A stretch of 64,000 nt of DNA from Mycolicibacterium sphagni (GCF_002250655.1 NZ_NOZR01000009.1:162230-226229); one strand, 5' to 3'; numbered from the stretch's first letter, positions 42,786 through 53,326 are shown. The notes: generated by a model from the sequence alone, not told the origin. Numbers and translations are program-made.

Positions 42786-43637
42786 ATGGATTACGGGCTC
42801 GTTCTGTTCACCAGTGACCGCGGCATCACCCCTGCGGCGGCGGCCAAACTCGCCGACGACCACGGCTTCACGACGTTCTATGTGCCCGAGCACACGCACA
42901 TCCCGGTCAAGCGTGAGGCCGCGCACCCCACCACCGGTGACGAGTCGCTGCCCGACGACCGCTACATGCGCACCCTGGATCCGTGGGTCAGCCTGGGCAC
43001 CGCGGCGGCGGTGACCTCCAAGGTCCGGCTGTCCACCGCGGTGGCGCTGCCCGTTGAACACGATCCCATCACGCTGGCGAAATCGATTGCGTCACTTGAT
43101 CATCTGTCGGGGGGCCGGGTCAGTCTGGGGGTCGGCTTCGGCTGGAACACCGACGAGCTGGCCGACCATGGGGTGCCGGCCGGGCGGCGTCGCACCTGCC
43201 TGCGCGAGTACCTCGAGGCGATGCGGGCACTGTGGACGCAGGAAGAAGCTGAATACGACGGCGAATTCGTGAAGTTCGGACCCAGTTGGGCCTGGCCCAA
43301 GCCGGTGCAGTCGCACATCCCGGTGCTCGTCGGCGCAGCCGGAACCGAGAAGAACTTCAAGTGGATCGCCCGCAGCGCCGACGGCTGGATCACCACCCCA
43401 CGTGACTTCGACATCGACGAGCCGGTGAAGCTGCTGCACGACACCTGGGCGGCCGCTGGTCGCGAAGGCGCCCCGCAGATCGTCGCTCTGGACTTCAAGC
43501 CGGTGCCCGAGAAGTTGGCGCACTGGAAGGACATTGGCGTCACCGAGGTGCTCTTTGGATTGCCGGACAAGCCGGCCGAGGAGATCGCCGGTTACGTGGA
43601 GCGGCTGGCCGGCAAGCTCTCTGCCTTGGACCTCTAA
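42786..43637 (+). CDS. LLM-class F420-type oxidoreductase (Rv0953c-like)
   Basis: 283 residues of the luciferase-like monooxygenase fold: FTTFYVPEHTHIPV, SLGTAAAVTSKVRLSTAVA, GGRVSLGVGFGWNTDEL and VLVGAAGTEKNFKWIARSADGW. Members annotated in mycobacteria use F420; the sequence alone cannot exclude FMN. ATG 42786 gives a normal N-terminus (MDYGLVLFTSDRG). The message may be nearly leaderless, as TAATTC lies just upstream. Substrate unknown. Confidence 0.88.
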   Translation: MDYGLVLFTSDRGITPAAAAKLADDHGFTTFYVPEHTHIPVKREAAHPTTGDESLPDDRYMRTLDPWVSLGTAAAVTSKVRLSTAVALPVEHDPITLAKSIASLDHLSGGRVSLGVGFGWNTDELADHGVPAGRRRTCLREYLEAMRALWTQEEAEYDGEFVKFGPSWAWPKPVQSHIPVLVGAAGTEKNFKWIARSADGWITTPRDFDIDEPVKLLHDTWAAAGREGAPQIVALDFKPVPEKLAHWKDIGVTEVLFGLPDKPAEEIAGYVERLAGKLSALDL

Positions 43638-43660
43638 GGTACGACGGGCATGCTGGGTGC

Positions 43661-44449
43661 ATGCTCGATCCGACACCCGTGCACACCAACCGACGCCGGG
43701 CCCTGGCCTTCGGTGCGGTCGCGTCCGATTACGACCGCTTTCGACCGCGCTACCCACAGGCGCTCATCGATCGACTGGCGACTCGTCCCGGCTTGAGGGT
43801 TCTCGATGTGGGGGCCGGCACCGGAATCCTGTCAGCTCAATTGGCCGCCGCAGGGGCCGATGTGTTGGCGGTCGAGCCGGATGAGCAGATGGCGGCGGTG
43901 GGCGGATCTAAGGGAATTCTCTACGAGTGCAGCACATTTGAGGATTGGCAGGCAGGCGGCCGCACATTCGACCTGATCACCTTCGGGCAGTCGTTTCACT
44001 GGGTCGACCCGTCGGTGGCGCTGCCCAAGCTGGCGGCGCTGCTGAATCCCGGCGGCCGGCTGGTTTTGGCGTGGAACCGCATCAAACCGGCCGAGCCATT
44101 ACGCCAGGAAATCGAAAGCATCTCTGCCGAATTCGGCGCCACCACGCCGGCCGCGAACTCCGCGAACAACGCCGAGACCGCTCTGCAGACGCTGGAGGGC
44201 ACCTCGGATTTCGAGGTCGAACTGATCGAGGTCAGCGAAAACCTTCACTACGCAGGAGAGGACTGGTTGAGTCTGGTGTTCACTCACTCCAACCACATCA
44301 TCCTGGAACCCGGAATTCAGACCGAACTACGCCAACGGCTCCGGACCCTGATCGGCGACGCCGGGGTCAGCGCGACGAACAATGCGCTGGCACTGGACTG
44401 CAGTCTCAGGCCAGAACTGCCCGGTTTTTCCCGTCCTCGCCGGCAGTGA
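43661..44449 (+). CDS. Class I SAM-dependent methyltransferase
   Basis: 262 residues. Motif I is VLDVGAGTGILSAQLAAAGA, motif II VLAVEPDEQMA and the acidic/aromatic LITFGQSFHWVDP, typical of the YcgJ/UbiE-like group. It acts on an unknown small molecule. It follows the LLM gene by 23 nt and its last 44 bp overlap the 3' end of the convergent thiolase-like gene. Confidence 0.85.
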   Translation: MLDPTPVHTNRRRALAFGAVASDYDRFRPRYPQALIDRLATRPGLRVLDVGAGTGILSAQLAAAGADVLAVEPDEQMAAVGGSKGILYECSTFEDWQAGGRTFDLITFGQSFHWVDPSVALPKLAALLNPGGRLVLAWNRIKPAEPLRQEIESISAEFGATTPAANSANNAETALQTLEGTSDFEVELIEVSENLHYAGEDWLSLVFTHSNHIILEPGIQTELRQRLRTLIGDAGVSATNNALALDCSLRPELPGFSRPRRQ

Positions 44450-45938
44450 CGGTGATCTTCGCGCCCAGCGGGTCGCCGGTGGTCATCAGCGTCACCAGGT
44501 CGTCGTCGGTGCTGATCGCCATGAAGCGGCTGCCGTCGGCGTCCAACCGGCCGATGATCACACCGGTACGCTCCGGCCAGTCGTAGCGCACTGAGTACGT
44601 CTCGATCACGCCTGCGCCGTTCGCGTTTCGGGTGACCGCGAGCTTCGGCAGGGCAGCGATGTCAGCCTGCAGCTCCTTGCTGCGATCAGGCGCCCAGTCG
44701 ACCGGGGTGGTCGAGTACACACCCACCGAATACTTGCTCATCACACCGCCATTGGCGCCCACCAGCCCGAACGCACCCGGCTTGTCCCGCATCGCGGCGA
44801 CGGTTTCGGCAATACCGTGCAGCGAATAGCTGTTGCCCGGTCCACCGAAGTACGGCAGCCCACCGGTGAGGGTGAGCCCGCGCGGATCGTTTGCGGCCAG
44901 CCCGAAGTCGTCGCACACCGCGAAGACGGGGAAGGGAAAGCAGCTGTACAGGTCGAAGGTCGCCACGTCGTCGATGGTGATTCCGGCACCCCGAAGTGCC
45001 TCTGCCACAGCCTGTTTCTCCGAGTAGCTGACGCTGACGTCTTCGCGGTCCAGTAGATCCTGCTCGCGCTGGTCGGCGTGCCCGTGCAGGTACACCCACT
45101 TCTCTTCGGGCACACCGAGTTTGCGGGCGGCCTCGACGGACATGAGGACCGCGGCAGCACCCTGGTTGACTGTGTCGCGGGCAACCATCAACCGCGGATA
45201 GGGGTCGCAGATCATCCGGTTATCGGCGGTGACCGTGGCCAGTTCCTCGACCGAACGCTCCACCGGTGACGACGAAAACGGGTTTTTGGCAGCCACTTTG
45301 GAGAACGGCGCGAACAGCTCCGCCATCTTCAGCCGGTATTCCTCGACGCTCAAGCCCAGCCGCGCCCGGCGCGCGTTGTCCAGCAGCCCGTACTGCACGG
45401 GCGCGCCGCTCAGGCCGTGTTTGGCGGTGTACTCGCTCATGTATTGCTCGAAACCGTAGCCAAGGTCGTCCAGCTGCCCGCCGACGGTCTCGCTGTGGTC
45501 GGGTCCATCGTCGCGGCCCGCGAACGTCTTCAGCGTCGAGCCGTTCTCCGAACCGAGGATCAACGCCACCTCGAGATCGCCTGCCGCTATCGCCCCGCCG
45601 AACTCCGAGACCAACTTCTGCGGACCGTTGCCGCCGATCGGCTCGAGCACCGCGCGCTCGGGGTCGGCACCGACACGATTGGCGACCGAGCGGATGTAGT
45701 TGTCGGAGCAACCCAGCGGCGCGGTGGCGTACGGCGTGCAGATCTCAAACTGCCGCAGTCCGGCGAACACCTGAATGGCCTTGGCGACGGCGGTGACATC
45801 CGCCCCGGTGTCCGCCAGCGCGGCACGGACCGCCTCCGTGGCCAGCTCGACGGCTGACATGCCGCGGTAGTCCGGATCGTCGATGCGCTCGGTGAACTGC
45901 CCAACGCCGACGATGACTGGGGTACGCGGATCGACCAT
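44406..45938 (-). CDS. Thiolase-like protein lacking catalytic cysteines (TLP1-like)
   Basis: 510 residues with a thiolase fold (TPVIVGVGQFTERI, AGDLEVALILGSENGS, DLYSCFPFPVFAVCDDFGL) plus a C-terminal extension of about 90 residues starting VTRNANGAGVIETYSV that looks like a beta-barrel. At the place of the nucleophilic Cys the sequence reads EPIGGNGPQKLV, without Cys, and the second Cys motif is VGANGGVMSKYSVG. This matches the mycobacterial thiolase-like type 1 proteins, which bind CoA or lipids rather than catalyse condensation. Annotation as acetyl-CoA acetyltransferase would be misleading. Confidence 0.85.
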   Translation of the reverse strand: MVDPRTPVIVGVGQFTERIDDPDYRGMSAVELATEAVRAALADTGADVTAVAKAIQVFAGLRQFEICTPYATAPLGCSDNYIRSVANRVGADPERAVLEPIGGNGPQKLVSEFGGAIAAGDLEVALILGSENGSTLKTFAGRDDGPDHSETVGGQLDDLGYGFEQYMSEYTAKHGLSGAPVQYGLLDNARRARLGLSVEEYRLKMAELFAPFSKVAAKNPFSSSPVERSVEELATVTADNRMICDPYPRLMVARDTVNQGAAAVLMSVEAARKLGVPEEKWVYLHGHADQREQDLLDREDVSVSYSEKQAVAEALRGAGITIDDVATFDLYSCFPFPVFAVCDDFGLAANDPRGLTLTGGLPYFGGPGNSYSLHGIAETVAAMRDKPGAFGLVGANGGVMSKYSVGVYSTTPVDWAPDRSKELQADIAALPKLAVTRNANGAGVIETYSVRYDWPERTGVIIGRLDADGSRFMAISTDDDLVTLMTTGDPLGAKITVTAGEDGKNRAVLA

Positions 45939-45998
45939 AGTTCGACAGGCTAATAGAACACGTTACTGTTTTGCCAACCGGGGACTCCCCCACCAGAG

Positions 45999-46038
45999 AC
46001 AGAATCGCCCTGACAGCAGCGTGTCAGGGCGATTCTGT
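45999..46038. terminator. Terminator hairpin downstream of sucD
   Basis: A perfect 17-bp stem (45999-46015 with 46022-46038) and a 6-nt loop GCAGCG. It lies 20 nt after the sucD stop, and 60 nt from the start of the thiolase-like gene, so it also insulates that gene. Confidence 0.92.
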
Positions 46039-46058
46039 GTCTGCTCGCGTGAAATGGC

Positions 46059-46961
46059 TTACAGCCCCGCCAGGATCTCCCGGGCCAGCGCGGCGGTCTC
46101 CGACGGCGTCTTGCCGACCTTGACCCCGGCGGCCTCGAGGGCCTCCTTCTTGCCCTGCGCGGTGCCGGCGCCGTCGGACACGATGGCACCGGCGTGGCCC
46201 ATCGTCTTGCCCTCCGGTGCGGTGAAGCCGGCGACGTACCCGACGACCGGCTTGGAGACGTTGGCCTTGATGTAGGCGCCCGCCTTCTCCTCGGCGTCGC
46301 CGCCGATCTCGCCGATCATGACAATGATCTTGGTCTCGGGATCCTTCTCGAACGCCTCGATGGCGTCGATGTGGGTGGTGCCGATGACCGGGTCGCCGCC
46401 GATGCCAATCGCGGTCGAGAAGCCGAGATCGCGCAACTCGTACATCATCTGGTAGGTCAGCGTGCCGGACTTGGACACCAGCCCGATCGGTCCCTTGCCG
46501 GTGATGTTGTTCGGCGTGATGCCGACGAGCGACTCACCGGGAGTGATGATGCCAGGACAGTTCGGGCCGATGATGCGGGTCTTCTGACCCTTCTCAACGT
46601 TGTAGGCCCACGCATATGCGCTGTCCTGCACCGGGATTCCCTCGGTGATGACGACCAGCAGCGGGATCTCGGCGTCGATGGCCTCGATGATGGCGTCCTT
46701 CGAGAACGCCGGCGGCACGAAGGCGATCGAGACGTCGGCGCCGGTCTTCTTGATGGCTTCACTCACGCTGCCGAACACCGGCAGCTCGATGTCGTTGCCG
46801 TCCTTGTCTTTATGCGAGACGGTCGTGCCGGCCTTGCGCGCGTTCACGCCGCCGACCACCTGGGTGCCGGCCTTGAGCATCAGCGCCGTGTGCTTGGTGC
46901 CCTCGCCGCCAGTGATGCCCTGGACGATGACCTTGTTATTCGCGTTCAGAAAAATGGACAC
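46059..46961 (-). CDS. sucD: Succinyl-CoA synthetase alpha subunit
   Basis: TCA-cycle step converting succinyl-CoA to succinate with ADP phosphorylation. 300 residues: CoA-binding domain with [28 protein letters not shown], and the phosphohistidine loop [21 protein letters not shown], where the His is phosphorylated. It follows sucC by 17 nt on the same strand and ends at a strong hairpin. Confidence 0.98.
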   Translation of the reverse strand: MSIFLNANNKVIVQGITGGEGTKHTALMLKAGTQVVGGVNARKAGTTVSHKDKDGNDIELPVFGSVSEAIKKTGADVSIAFVPPAFSKDAIIEAIDAEIPLLVVITEGIPVQDSAYAWAYNVEKGQKTRIIGPNCPGIITPGESLVGITPNNITGKGPIGLVSKSGTLTYQMMYELRDLGFSTAIGIGGDPVIGTTHIDAIEAFEKDPETKIIVMIGEIGGDAEEKAGAYIKANVSKPVVGYVAGFTAPEGKTMGHAGAIVSDGAGTAQGKKEALEAAGVKVGKTPSETAALAREILAGL

Positions 46962-46978
46962 GAGTCATGTCTCCTTAG

Positions 46979-48142
<1,164 letters not shown>

Positions 48143-48263
48143 TGGCTCACTGTCTGGTCGGCGCTGACTGTTTTGATGAAGATGAAGATGCTGTGATGAG
48201 GAAGTCGCTCCGGGGGGAACTGTATCTAGAGGGTTCTGAGACGCCGACCTCGCCTACCACTCA

Positions 48264-48305
48264 TGTGGCACATCTCACCGCGCAGTCGAAGTGATTCAAC
48301 TCACA
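48264..48305. promoter_or_regulatory. Two CRP-type sites between sucC and the M23 peptidase gene
   Basis: AGTGATTCAACTCACA (48290-48305) matches TGTGA-N6-TCACA at 9 of 10 fixed positions. A second, weaker site TGTGGCACATCTCACC (48264-48279) matches 8 of 10. They are 26 bp apart, centre to centre. Predicted CRP regulation of this divergent region in M. tuberculosis (Rv0950c/sucC) agrees with my memory of published target lists, but I cannot verify it. Confidence 0.6.
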
Positions 48306-48409
48306 ATCCGCCACGGAATAACGGCTTGGCTTGCCACCTTCATTAGATCTTCGTTAACGTCTTCGGGGTCCAGATAACGCTTTGGTCACGACTAAAGGGA
48401 CTTTGAGTT

Positions 48410-49486
48410 TTGACGCAGCATCGGCCGGCCCCGACCTCGATCGGAGAACTTCCGGCCTCGCACGCAATGACCAGGGCCTTTGATCGGTCGGCACCGTATC
48501 GGCCTTCGCCGTCGGATCGAGCCCTGGATCCTGAGCGGCTGGACGTCACCGACATCATTCCGTTCAACGAGTTCGGCGATCTCTGCGACATCGACTTCCG
48601 CGAGAACACCGCCTTCGACACCGAAGCTCAGGTGGCCCGCAGCCCCGAGCTCGACGATCTGCACGACGCGGATGACCAGAAGCCACTGCGGCTGGTTGTA
48701 CCCACCGAGTTCTCCGCGGCCCGCGAAAATCGGCGCGAAGTGCCGCGCTACAGCAATAACGAGAACACCGACATCCTGCCGCGCACACCGCAGCACCGCA
48801 GGCAGCCCACCAGCGCCGCCAAGGGCCGCGTGATGATCGCCGCGATGGCCGCCGGTGCCGCCGCAGCCGCCGCCTACACCGCGATCAAGCCGGCCACCGA
48901 CACCACCACCCAGACCGTCCTGGCTGCCGACAGGGCGCCGATGGACGGCACCCTGACCACGCCGCGGGGAATGCAGTTGATCTCCGTGAAGCCGGTCGCC
49001 GACGCCACCGTGCACGGCGAGGAGCTGGCCAACGGTCAGGCATTCGCACAGGAACGCGCCGAGCGTGAGGCGCGGCTGCAGCGACCGCTGTTCGTCATGC
49101 CCACCAAGGGCGTCTACACCTCGGGCTTCGGCTACCGCTGGGGCGCGCTGCACGCCGGCGTCGACCTCGCGGGCCCGATCGGCACCCCCATCGTCGCGGT
49201 GTCCGACGGCGTCGTCATCGACGCCGGACCGACAGCCGGTTACGGCGCCTGGGTCAAGCTGCGCCATTCCGACGGCACAGTGACCCTGTACGGCCACGTC
49301 AACACCTGGACGGTCCAGATCGGCCAGCGGGTCTTCGCCGGAGATCAGATCGCCACCATCGGCAACCGCGGCAATTCGACCGGCCCGCATCTGCATTTCG
49401 AAGTTCTTCTGGGCGGCACCAACCGGATCGATCCGGCGCCGTGGCTGGCAGCACGGGGCCTGTCGGTCGGCCCCTACGTCGGCTGA
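48410..49486 (+). CDS. M23-family (LytM-type) peptidoglycan endopeptidase, membrane-anchored
   Basis: 358 residues. A cytoplasmic N-terminus of about 145 residues precedes one hydrophobic helix (VMIAAMAAGAAAAAAYTAI), a stalk, and a C-terminal M23 domain with the zinc ligands His and Asp in LHAGVDL and His in the HLHFEV motif (GPHLHFEV). VYTSGFGYRWG and YGHVNTW are also typical. It should cut peptide cross-links in the wall. TTG start. By position it is the Rv0950c orthologue, divergent from sucC. Confidence 0.88.
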   Translation: MTQHRPAPTSIGELPASHAMTRAFDRSAPYRPSPSDRALDPERLDVTDIIPFNEFGDLCDIDFRENTAFDTEAQVARSPELDDLHDADDQKPLRLVVPTEFSAARENRREVPRYSNNENTDILPRTPQHRRQPTSAAKGRVMIAAMAAGAAAAAAYTAIKPATDTTTQTVLAADRAPMDGTLTTPRGMQLISVKPVADATVHGEELANGQAFAQERAEREARLQRPLFVMPTKGVYTSGFGYRWGALHAGVDLAGPIGTPIVAVSDGVVIDAGPTAGYGAWVKLRHSDGTVTLYGHVNTWTVQIGQRVFAGDQIATIGNRGNSTGPHLHFEVLLGGTNRIDPAPWLAARGLSVGPYVG

Positions 49487-49490
49487 CCTG

Positions 49491-50066
49491 TTGTCTGAAC
49501 CGGACGAACCGCAGACCCGCATCATCCGGCGCCAGCCGTCCGGACCGATTCTCCAGCCCGAAGAGCCCCGCACGGGCCTCATTCGGCGCGCGCCGACCGG
49601 CCCGGTTCCGCGGGCGCCGGAGGAGGCGCCGACCGGCCTGATACCCCGCGCCACACCCGTCGCGGTGCCGGCCACCCGGCCGCCAACGGTGGACATCTCA
49701 ACCGGCCGAACCGCGATCGCAGCCAGCATCATGAGCATCCTCAGCGGCTGGGCGACCGCGGTGGTCGCCACCGACCTGATCACCGGCTGGTGGGGCACGG
49801 ATCGGCTGTTCTGCTGGGCGGTCGGATTCCTGACCCTGGTATTCGCACTCAGCAGCATCGGCGGGGTGATCGCGCTGCTGCTGCGCCGCTCGGCCGGCCG
49901 CTACCTGATCGCTTTCGGTTCGGTTATCGCACTGTTGACGTTCGGCAGCGTGTTCGTCGCTGGTGCGCGAATCCCGTTGGTGGTGTACCTGATTCCGGTG
50001 CTACCGCTGGCAAGTCTGGTCCTGGCGCTGCACCCGTCAACCCGGCGATGGTGCCGCCTGCGCTGA
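49491..50066 (+). CDS. Membrane protein with N-terminal Arg/Pro repeats
   Basis: 191 residues. The first 60 residues contain imperfect repeats of the type TRIIRRQPSGPI, TGLIRRAPTGPV and TGLIPRATP. Then four transmembrane helices follow (about 75-185). TTG 49491 lies 2 nt after the stop of the M23 gene, so it is translated with it. The Arg-rich repeats are cytoplasmic and could bind lipid head groups or a protein partner. Family not recognised. The last 30 nt overlap the convergent PAP2 gene. Confidence 0.75.
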   Translation: MSEPDEPQTRIIRRQPSGPILQPEEPRTGLIRRAPTGPVPRAPEEAPTGLIPRATPVAVPATRPPTVDISTGRTAIAASIMSILSGWATAVVATDLITGWWGTDRLFCWAVGFLTLVFALSSIGGVIALLLRRSAGRYLIAFGSVIALLTFGSVFVAGARIPLVVYLIPVLPLASLVLALHPSTRRWCRLR

Positions 50067-50915
50067 GCGGCGGCGGCTCTCCCACCACTCCCCGACCACA
50101 ACGACGGCGACCGCCCACGCCGCACCGAGGAACGCCCCCGCGACGACATCGCTGACGTAGTGCACGCCCAGATAGATCCGGGAGAATCCGATCAGCCCGG
50201 CGACCGCCAGCGCGACCGCCCACAGCGCGACGCGAGCCGTCCAGGCCCGCAGCAGCCAGTGGCCGACCATCCAGGAGACGAGCACCGCGACGCCGAAGGA
50301 ACCGGTCGCGTGACCGGACGGGAATGAGAAGCCGTCCTCGACGATCACCGCGATCCACGACGGCGGACGGGTCCGACCGACCACCACCTTGGCGACCACC
50401 AGCACAACCCCGATCCCCACCAGCCCGGACAGCCCCAGCACCGCGGGCAGCCAGGAGCGGATCCGCCACCCCGCCCACGCACTGGCGGCGACGACGATCA
50501 CCGCCAGCGAGGCCGCATCACCCAGGTGGGTAAGCACTTTCAGAGTCGCGGTAAGCCACAGCTCACGATGGGCGGCAAGCCACTGGCTGACCGGCTGATC
50601 GACGTAGGTGATCACCTGGCCTTCCAGGACGTCGTCGAGAAGCTCGGTGAATCCGGCGGTCAGCAGCGCGACGACCGCCATTCCCGACAGCAGTCCGACC
50701 GCGGCGGCGACGTCCACCGACAGCCATCTCGCCAGCGGGGTGACCGCACTGTCGAGGTATTCGGTTGCCCACGAACGTATTCGGCCGACCGCATCGAGAA
50801 TGCCGGGGTGGCGCGCCACCCAGATCGCGAGCCCGCACCACAGCAGAAGCGCCACAAGCACGATCGCGCTGAGGATCCCGAAGCCGGGCGAGCCCGGTCC
50901 GTACGGCTGCCCCAT
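50037..50915 (-). CDS. PAP2-superfamily membrane phosphatase
   Basis: 292 residues with about six transmembrane helices and the complete lipid-phosphatase signature: KVVVGRTRPP (C1), PSGHATGSF (C2) and SRIYLGVHYVSDVVAG (C3). It would dephosphorylate a lipid such as phosphatidate or undecaprenyl/decaprenyl diphosphate at the outer face. It starts 10 nt after the uvrD1 stop, and its 3' end overlaps the convergent membrane protein gene by 30 nt. The exact lipid is unknown. Confidence 0.9.
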   Translation of the reverse strand: MGQPYGPGSPGFGILSAIVLVALLLWCGLAIWVARHPGILDAVGRIRSWATEYLDSAVTPLARWLSVDVAAAVGLLSGMAVVALLTAGFTELLDDVLEGQVITYVDQPVSQWLAAHRELWLTATLKVLTHLGDAASLAVIVVAASAWAGWRIRSWLPAVLGLSGLVGIGVVLVVAKVVVGRTRPPSWIAVIVEDGFSFPSGHATGSFGVAVLVSWMVGHWLLRAWTARVALWAVALAVAGLIGFSRIYLGVHYVSDVVAGAFLGAAWAVAVVVVGEWWESRRRSAQAAPSPG

Positions 50916-50925
50916 GGCGGGGAGA

Positions 50926-53253
50926 CTACAGCTTCTGAATCGGGGCGTGGTTGTGCATGAGCTTGACTCGCCCAGCGCTGCCGAAGTCGATCAGTGACAT
51001 CGCCGACTCCCCTGTGCCGGAGACTTCCTCGACGCGGCCGAGACCGTACTTGTCGTGGTTGATGCGGTCGCCCGGTTCGAGGACCACCATCGGACGCTTG
51101 CTGCCGCCCGCAGGCCGCATCGGCGACGGCCGCGGGGTGCCGAACCGGCCCGCTCCGCTCACCGGCGCGCTGTACGACGGCGTGGGATCGGTGCGGCGCC
51201 AGTCCAGAAGGTGTTCGGGGATCTCGCGCAAGAACCGGGATTCCGGGTTCATCATCGGCTGGCCCCAGGACGAGCGAACTTTCGCGCGGGTCAGGTAGAG
51301 CCGTTGGCGCGCACGGGTTATGCCCACGTAGGCCAGCCGACGTTCCTCGGAGAGCTCGGTCGGGTCGCCGAGGGCGCGCATGTGCGGGAACATGCCGTCC
51401 TCCCAACCGGTGACGAAGACCACCGGGAATTCCAGCCCCTTGGCGGTGTGCAGCGTCATCAGCGTGACCACACCGGCGCTGTGCTCAGGCACCTCGTCGG
51501 AGTCGGCCACCAGTGACACCCGCTCCAGGAACTCCGCGAGAATTCCGGTCTGCGGAACGTCCTCGTCGGCGGCGGCATCATCCTCGAGCGCGGCGGCATT
51601 GGCCCGGTCGATGCTGAATTCGTGTGCGACGCTGACCAATTCGTTGAGGTTGTCCAGCCGGGCCAGGTCTTGCGGGTCGCTGGAGGATTCCAGTTCATTG
51701 CGGTAGCCCGTGCGGTCCAGCACCGCTTCGACGAGGTCGCCGAGCTCGTCGTCGAGCTTGCCGCGCAAATCGTCGAGCAGCTTGACGAAACTCGCAATCG
51801 CCTTCTCCGAGCGGGTGTTCAGCATGGGCACCTTGCCCTCGGCCGCGGCGACGAGCGCGTCTGCGAAGGTGGCGCCGGTGTTCTCCGCGTACACCGCCAC
51901 GCAGGCCTCGGCACGGTCGCCGATCCCCCGGCGCGGAGTGTTGAGGATGCGGCGCAGGCTGACGGCGTCACCCGGGTTGTCCAGCACCCGCAGGTAGGCG
52001 ACGATATCGCGAATCTCCTTGCGCTCGTAGAACCGAACGCCGCCGACCACCTTGTAGGGGATGCCAGCGCGAATGAACACCTCTTCCAATGAGCGTGACG
52101 AGTTGTTGGTGCGGTAGAACACCGCGACGTCGTTGTACGTGATCTCGCCGCGGTCGGCGAGCGCGTCGACCTCGCCGGCGACGAATCGGGCCTCGTCGTG
52201 CTCGTTGTCGGCGACGTAGCCGACGATCAGCTCGCCGTCGCCTTCGTCGGTCCACAGCCGCTTCTCGCGCCGGTTCGCATTGCGTGAGATCACCGAGTTG
52301 GCTGCCGACAGGATGTTCTGGGTGGACCGGTAATTCTGCTCGAGCAGGATCGTGGTGGCGTTGGGGAAGTCGCGCTCGAAATCCTCGATGTTGCGAATGG
52401 TCGCCCCGCGGAACGCATAAATCGACTGATCGGCGTCACCGACCACGCACAGCTCGCTGGGCGGCACCGTATCGGTGTCGGGAGCCGCGACGCCGACGAG
52501 TTCGCGCACCAGCACGTACTGGGCGTGGTTGGTGTCCTGGTATTCGTCGACCAGGATGTGCCGGAACCGCCTGCGGTAGTACTGCGCGATCTGCGGGAAG
52601 TTCTGCAGCACGGCCACGGTCTCGCCGATGAGGTCGTCGAAGTCCAGCGCGTTGGCCGCACGCAGCCGCCGCTGGTACTCGCCGTAGACGCTGGCGACCG
52701 TGCGGGCCAAATCGTCGGATCCCGGCTCGAGTGCGGCCACCGCATCCTCGGGCACGATGAGCTCGTTCTTGAGGTTGGAGATGGCGTTGGCCAGCAGCCG
52801 CGGCGAGTACCGCTTGGTGTCCAGCCCCATGTCCTTGCCGATCATCAGCAGCAGGCGGCGCGAGTCGTCGGCGTCGTAGATCGAGAAGTTCGAGTTCAGC
52901 CCGGGCAGCAGCGAGGCTTGATTGCGCAGGATCCGCACGCAGGTGGAGTGGAACGTCGACACCCACATGGTGCGGGCTCGGGGCCCCACCAGCGCGACCA
53001 CCCGCTCGCGCATCTCGGCGGCGGCCTTGTTGGTGAACGTGATGGCCAGCACCTGGCCCGGCCCGACATCGCGGGCCGCCAGCAGGTAGGCGATCCTCCG
53101 AGTGAGGACGGCAGTCTTGCCCGAACCAGCGCCGGCCACGATCAGCAGCGGCGTGCCTTGGTGCAGCACGGCCTGGCGCTGCTGGGGGTTGAGGCCCTCG
53201 AGGAGTTCGGCCGCGTCGGCCGGAGGCTTGTAATCACTCACGTGCACACTCAT
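50926..53253 (-). CDS. uvrD1: ATP-dependent DNA helicase UvrD1/PcrA
   Basis: 775 residues of helicase superfamily 1: Q motif LNPQQRQAV, P-loop AGAGSGKTAVL, motif Ia TFTNKAAAEM, motif II VDEYQDTNHAQY, motif III GDADQSIYAFRGA, motif IV LEQNYRST, motif V LMTLHTAKGLEFPVVF and motif VI RLAYVGITRARQ. It unwinds DNA in nucleotide excision repair and removes stalled complexes. The C-terminal Tudor-like element NHDKYGLGRVEEV can bind Ku or RNA polymerase. Its start faces the leader of chorismate mutase across a 73-nt divergent gap. Confidence 0.97.
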   Translation of the reverse strand: MSVHVSDYKPPADAAELLEGLNPQQRQAVLHQGTPLLIVAGAGSGKTAVLTRRIAYLLAARDVGPGQVLAITFTNKAAAEMRERVVALVGPRARTMWVSTFHSTCVRILRNQASLLPGLNSNFSIYDADDSRRLLLMIGKDMGLDTKRYSPRLLANAISNLKNELIVPEDAVAALEPGSDDLARTVASVYGEYQRRLRAANALDFDDLIGETVAVLQNFPQIAQYYRRRFRHILVDEYQDTNHAQYVLVRELVGVAAPDTDTVPPSELCVVGDADQSIYAFRGATIRNIEDFERDFPNATTILLEQNYRSTQNILSAANSVISRNANRREKRLWTDEGDGELIVGYVADNEHDEARFVAGEVDALADRGEITYNDVAVFYRTNNSSRSLEEVFIRAGIPYKVVGGVRFYERKEIRDIVAYLRVLDNPGDAVSLRRILNTPRRGIGDRAEACVAVYAENTGATFADALVAAAEGKVPMLNTRSEKAIASFVKLLDDLRGKLDDELGDLVEAVLDRTGYRNELESSSDPQDLARLDNLNELVSVAHEFSIDRANAAALEDDAAADEDVPQTGILAEFLERVSLVADSDEVPEHSAGVVTLMTLHTAKGLEFPVVFVTGWEDGMFPHMRALGDPTELSEERRLAYVGITRARQRLYLTRAKVRSSWGQPMMNPESRFLREIPEHLLDWRRTDPTPSYSAPVSGAGRFGTPRPSPMRPAGGSKRPMVVLEPGDRINHDKYGLGRVEEVSGTGESAMSLIDFGSAGRVKLMHNHAPIQKL

Positions 53254-53290
53254 GTCTGACCCAACTTACCGCTGTATGGCGACAGTTTTT

Positions 53291-53320
53291 TTGCGAAGCC
53301 GGCCATCGGAGTGGCACACT
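53291..53320 (+). promoter_or_regulatory. Predicted promoter of the leaderless aromatic leader ORF
   Basis: TTGCGA (53291-53296) and CACACT (53315-53320) are 18 nt apart. The -10 hexamer ends 7 nt before 53327, which is the first base of a GTG codon. The transcript would be leaderless, as is common in mycobacteria. The hexamers are imperfect, but the key A2 and T6 of the -10 are kept. Confidence 0.5.
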
Positions 53321-53326
53321 CGAAGC

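Noticed and set aside
48306..48409. Possible c-di-AMP riboswitch before the M23 peptidase
   Set aside because: Such riboswitches precede some actinobacterial wall hydrolases, but the conserved core was not found here.
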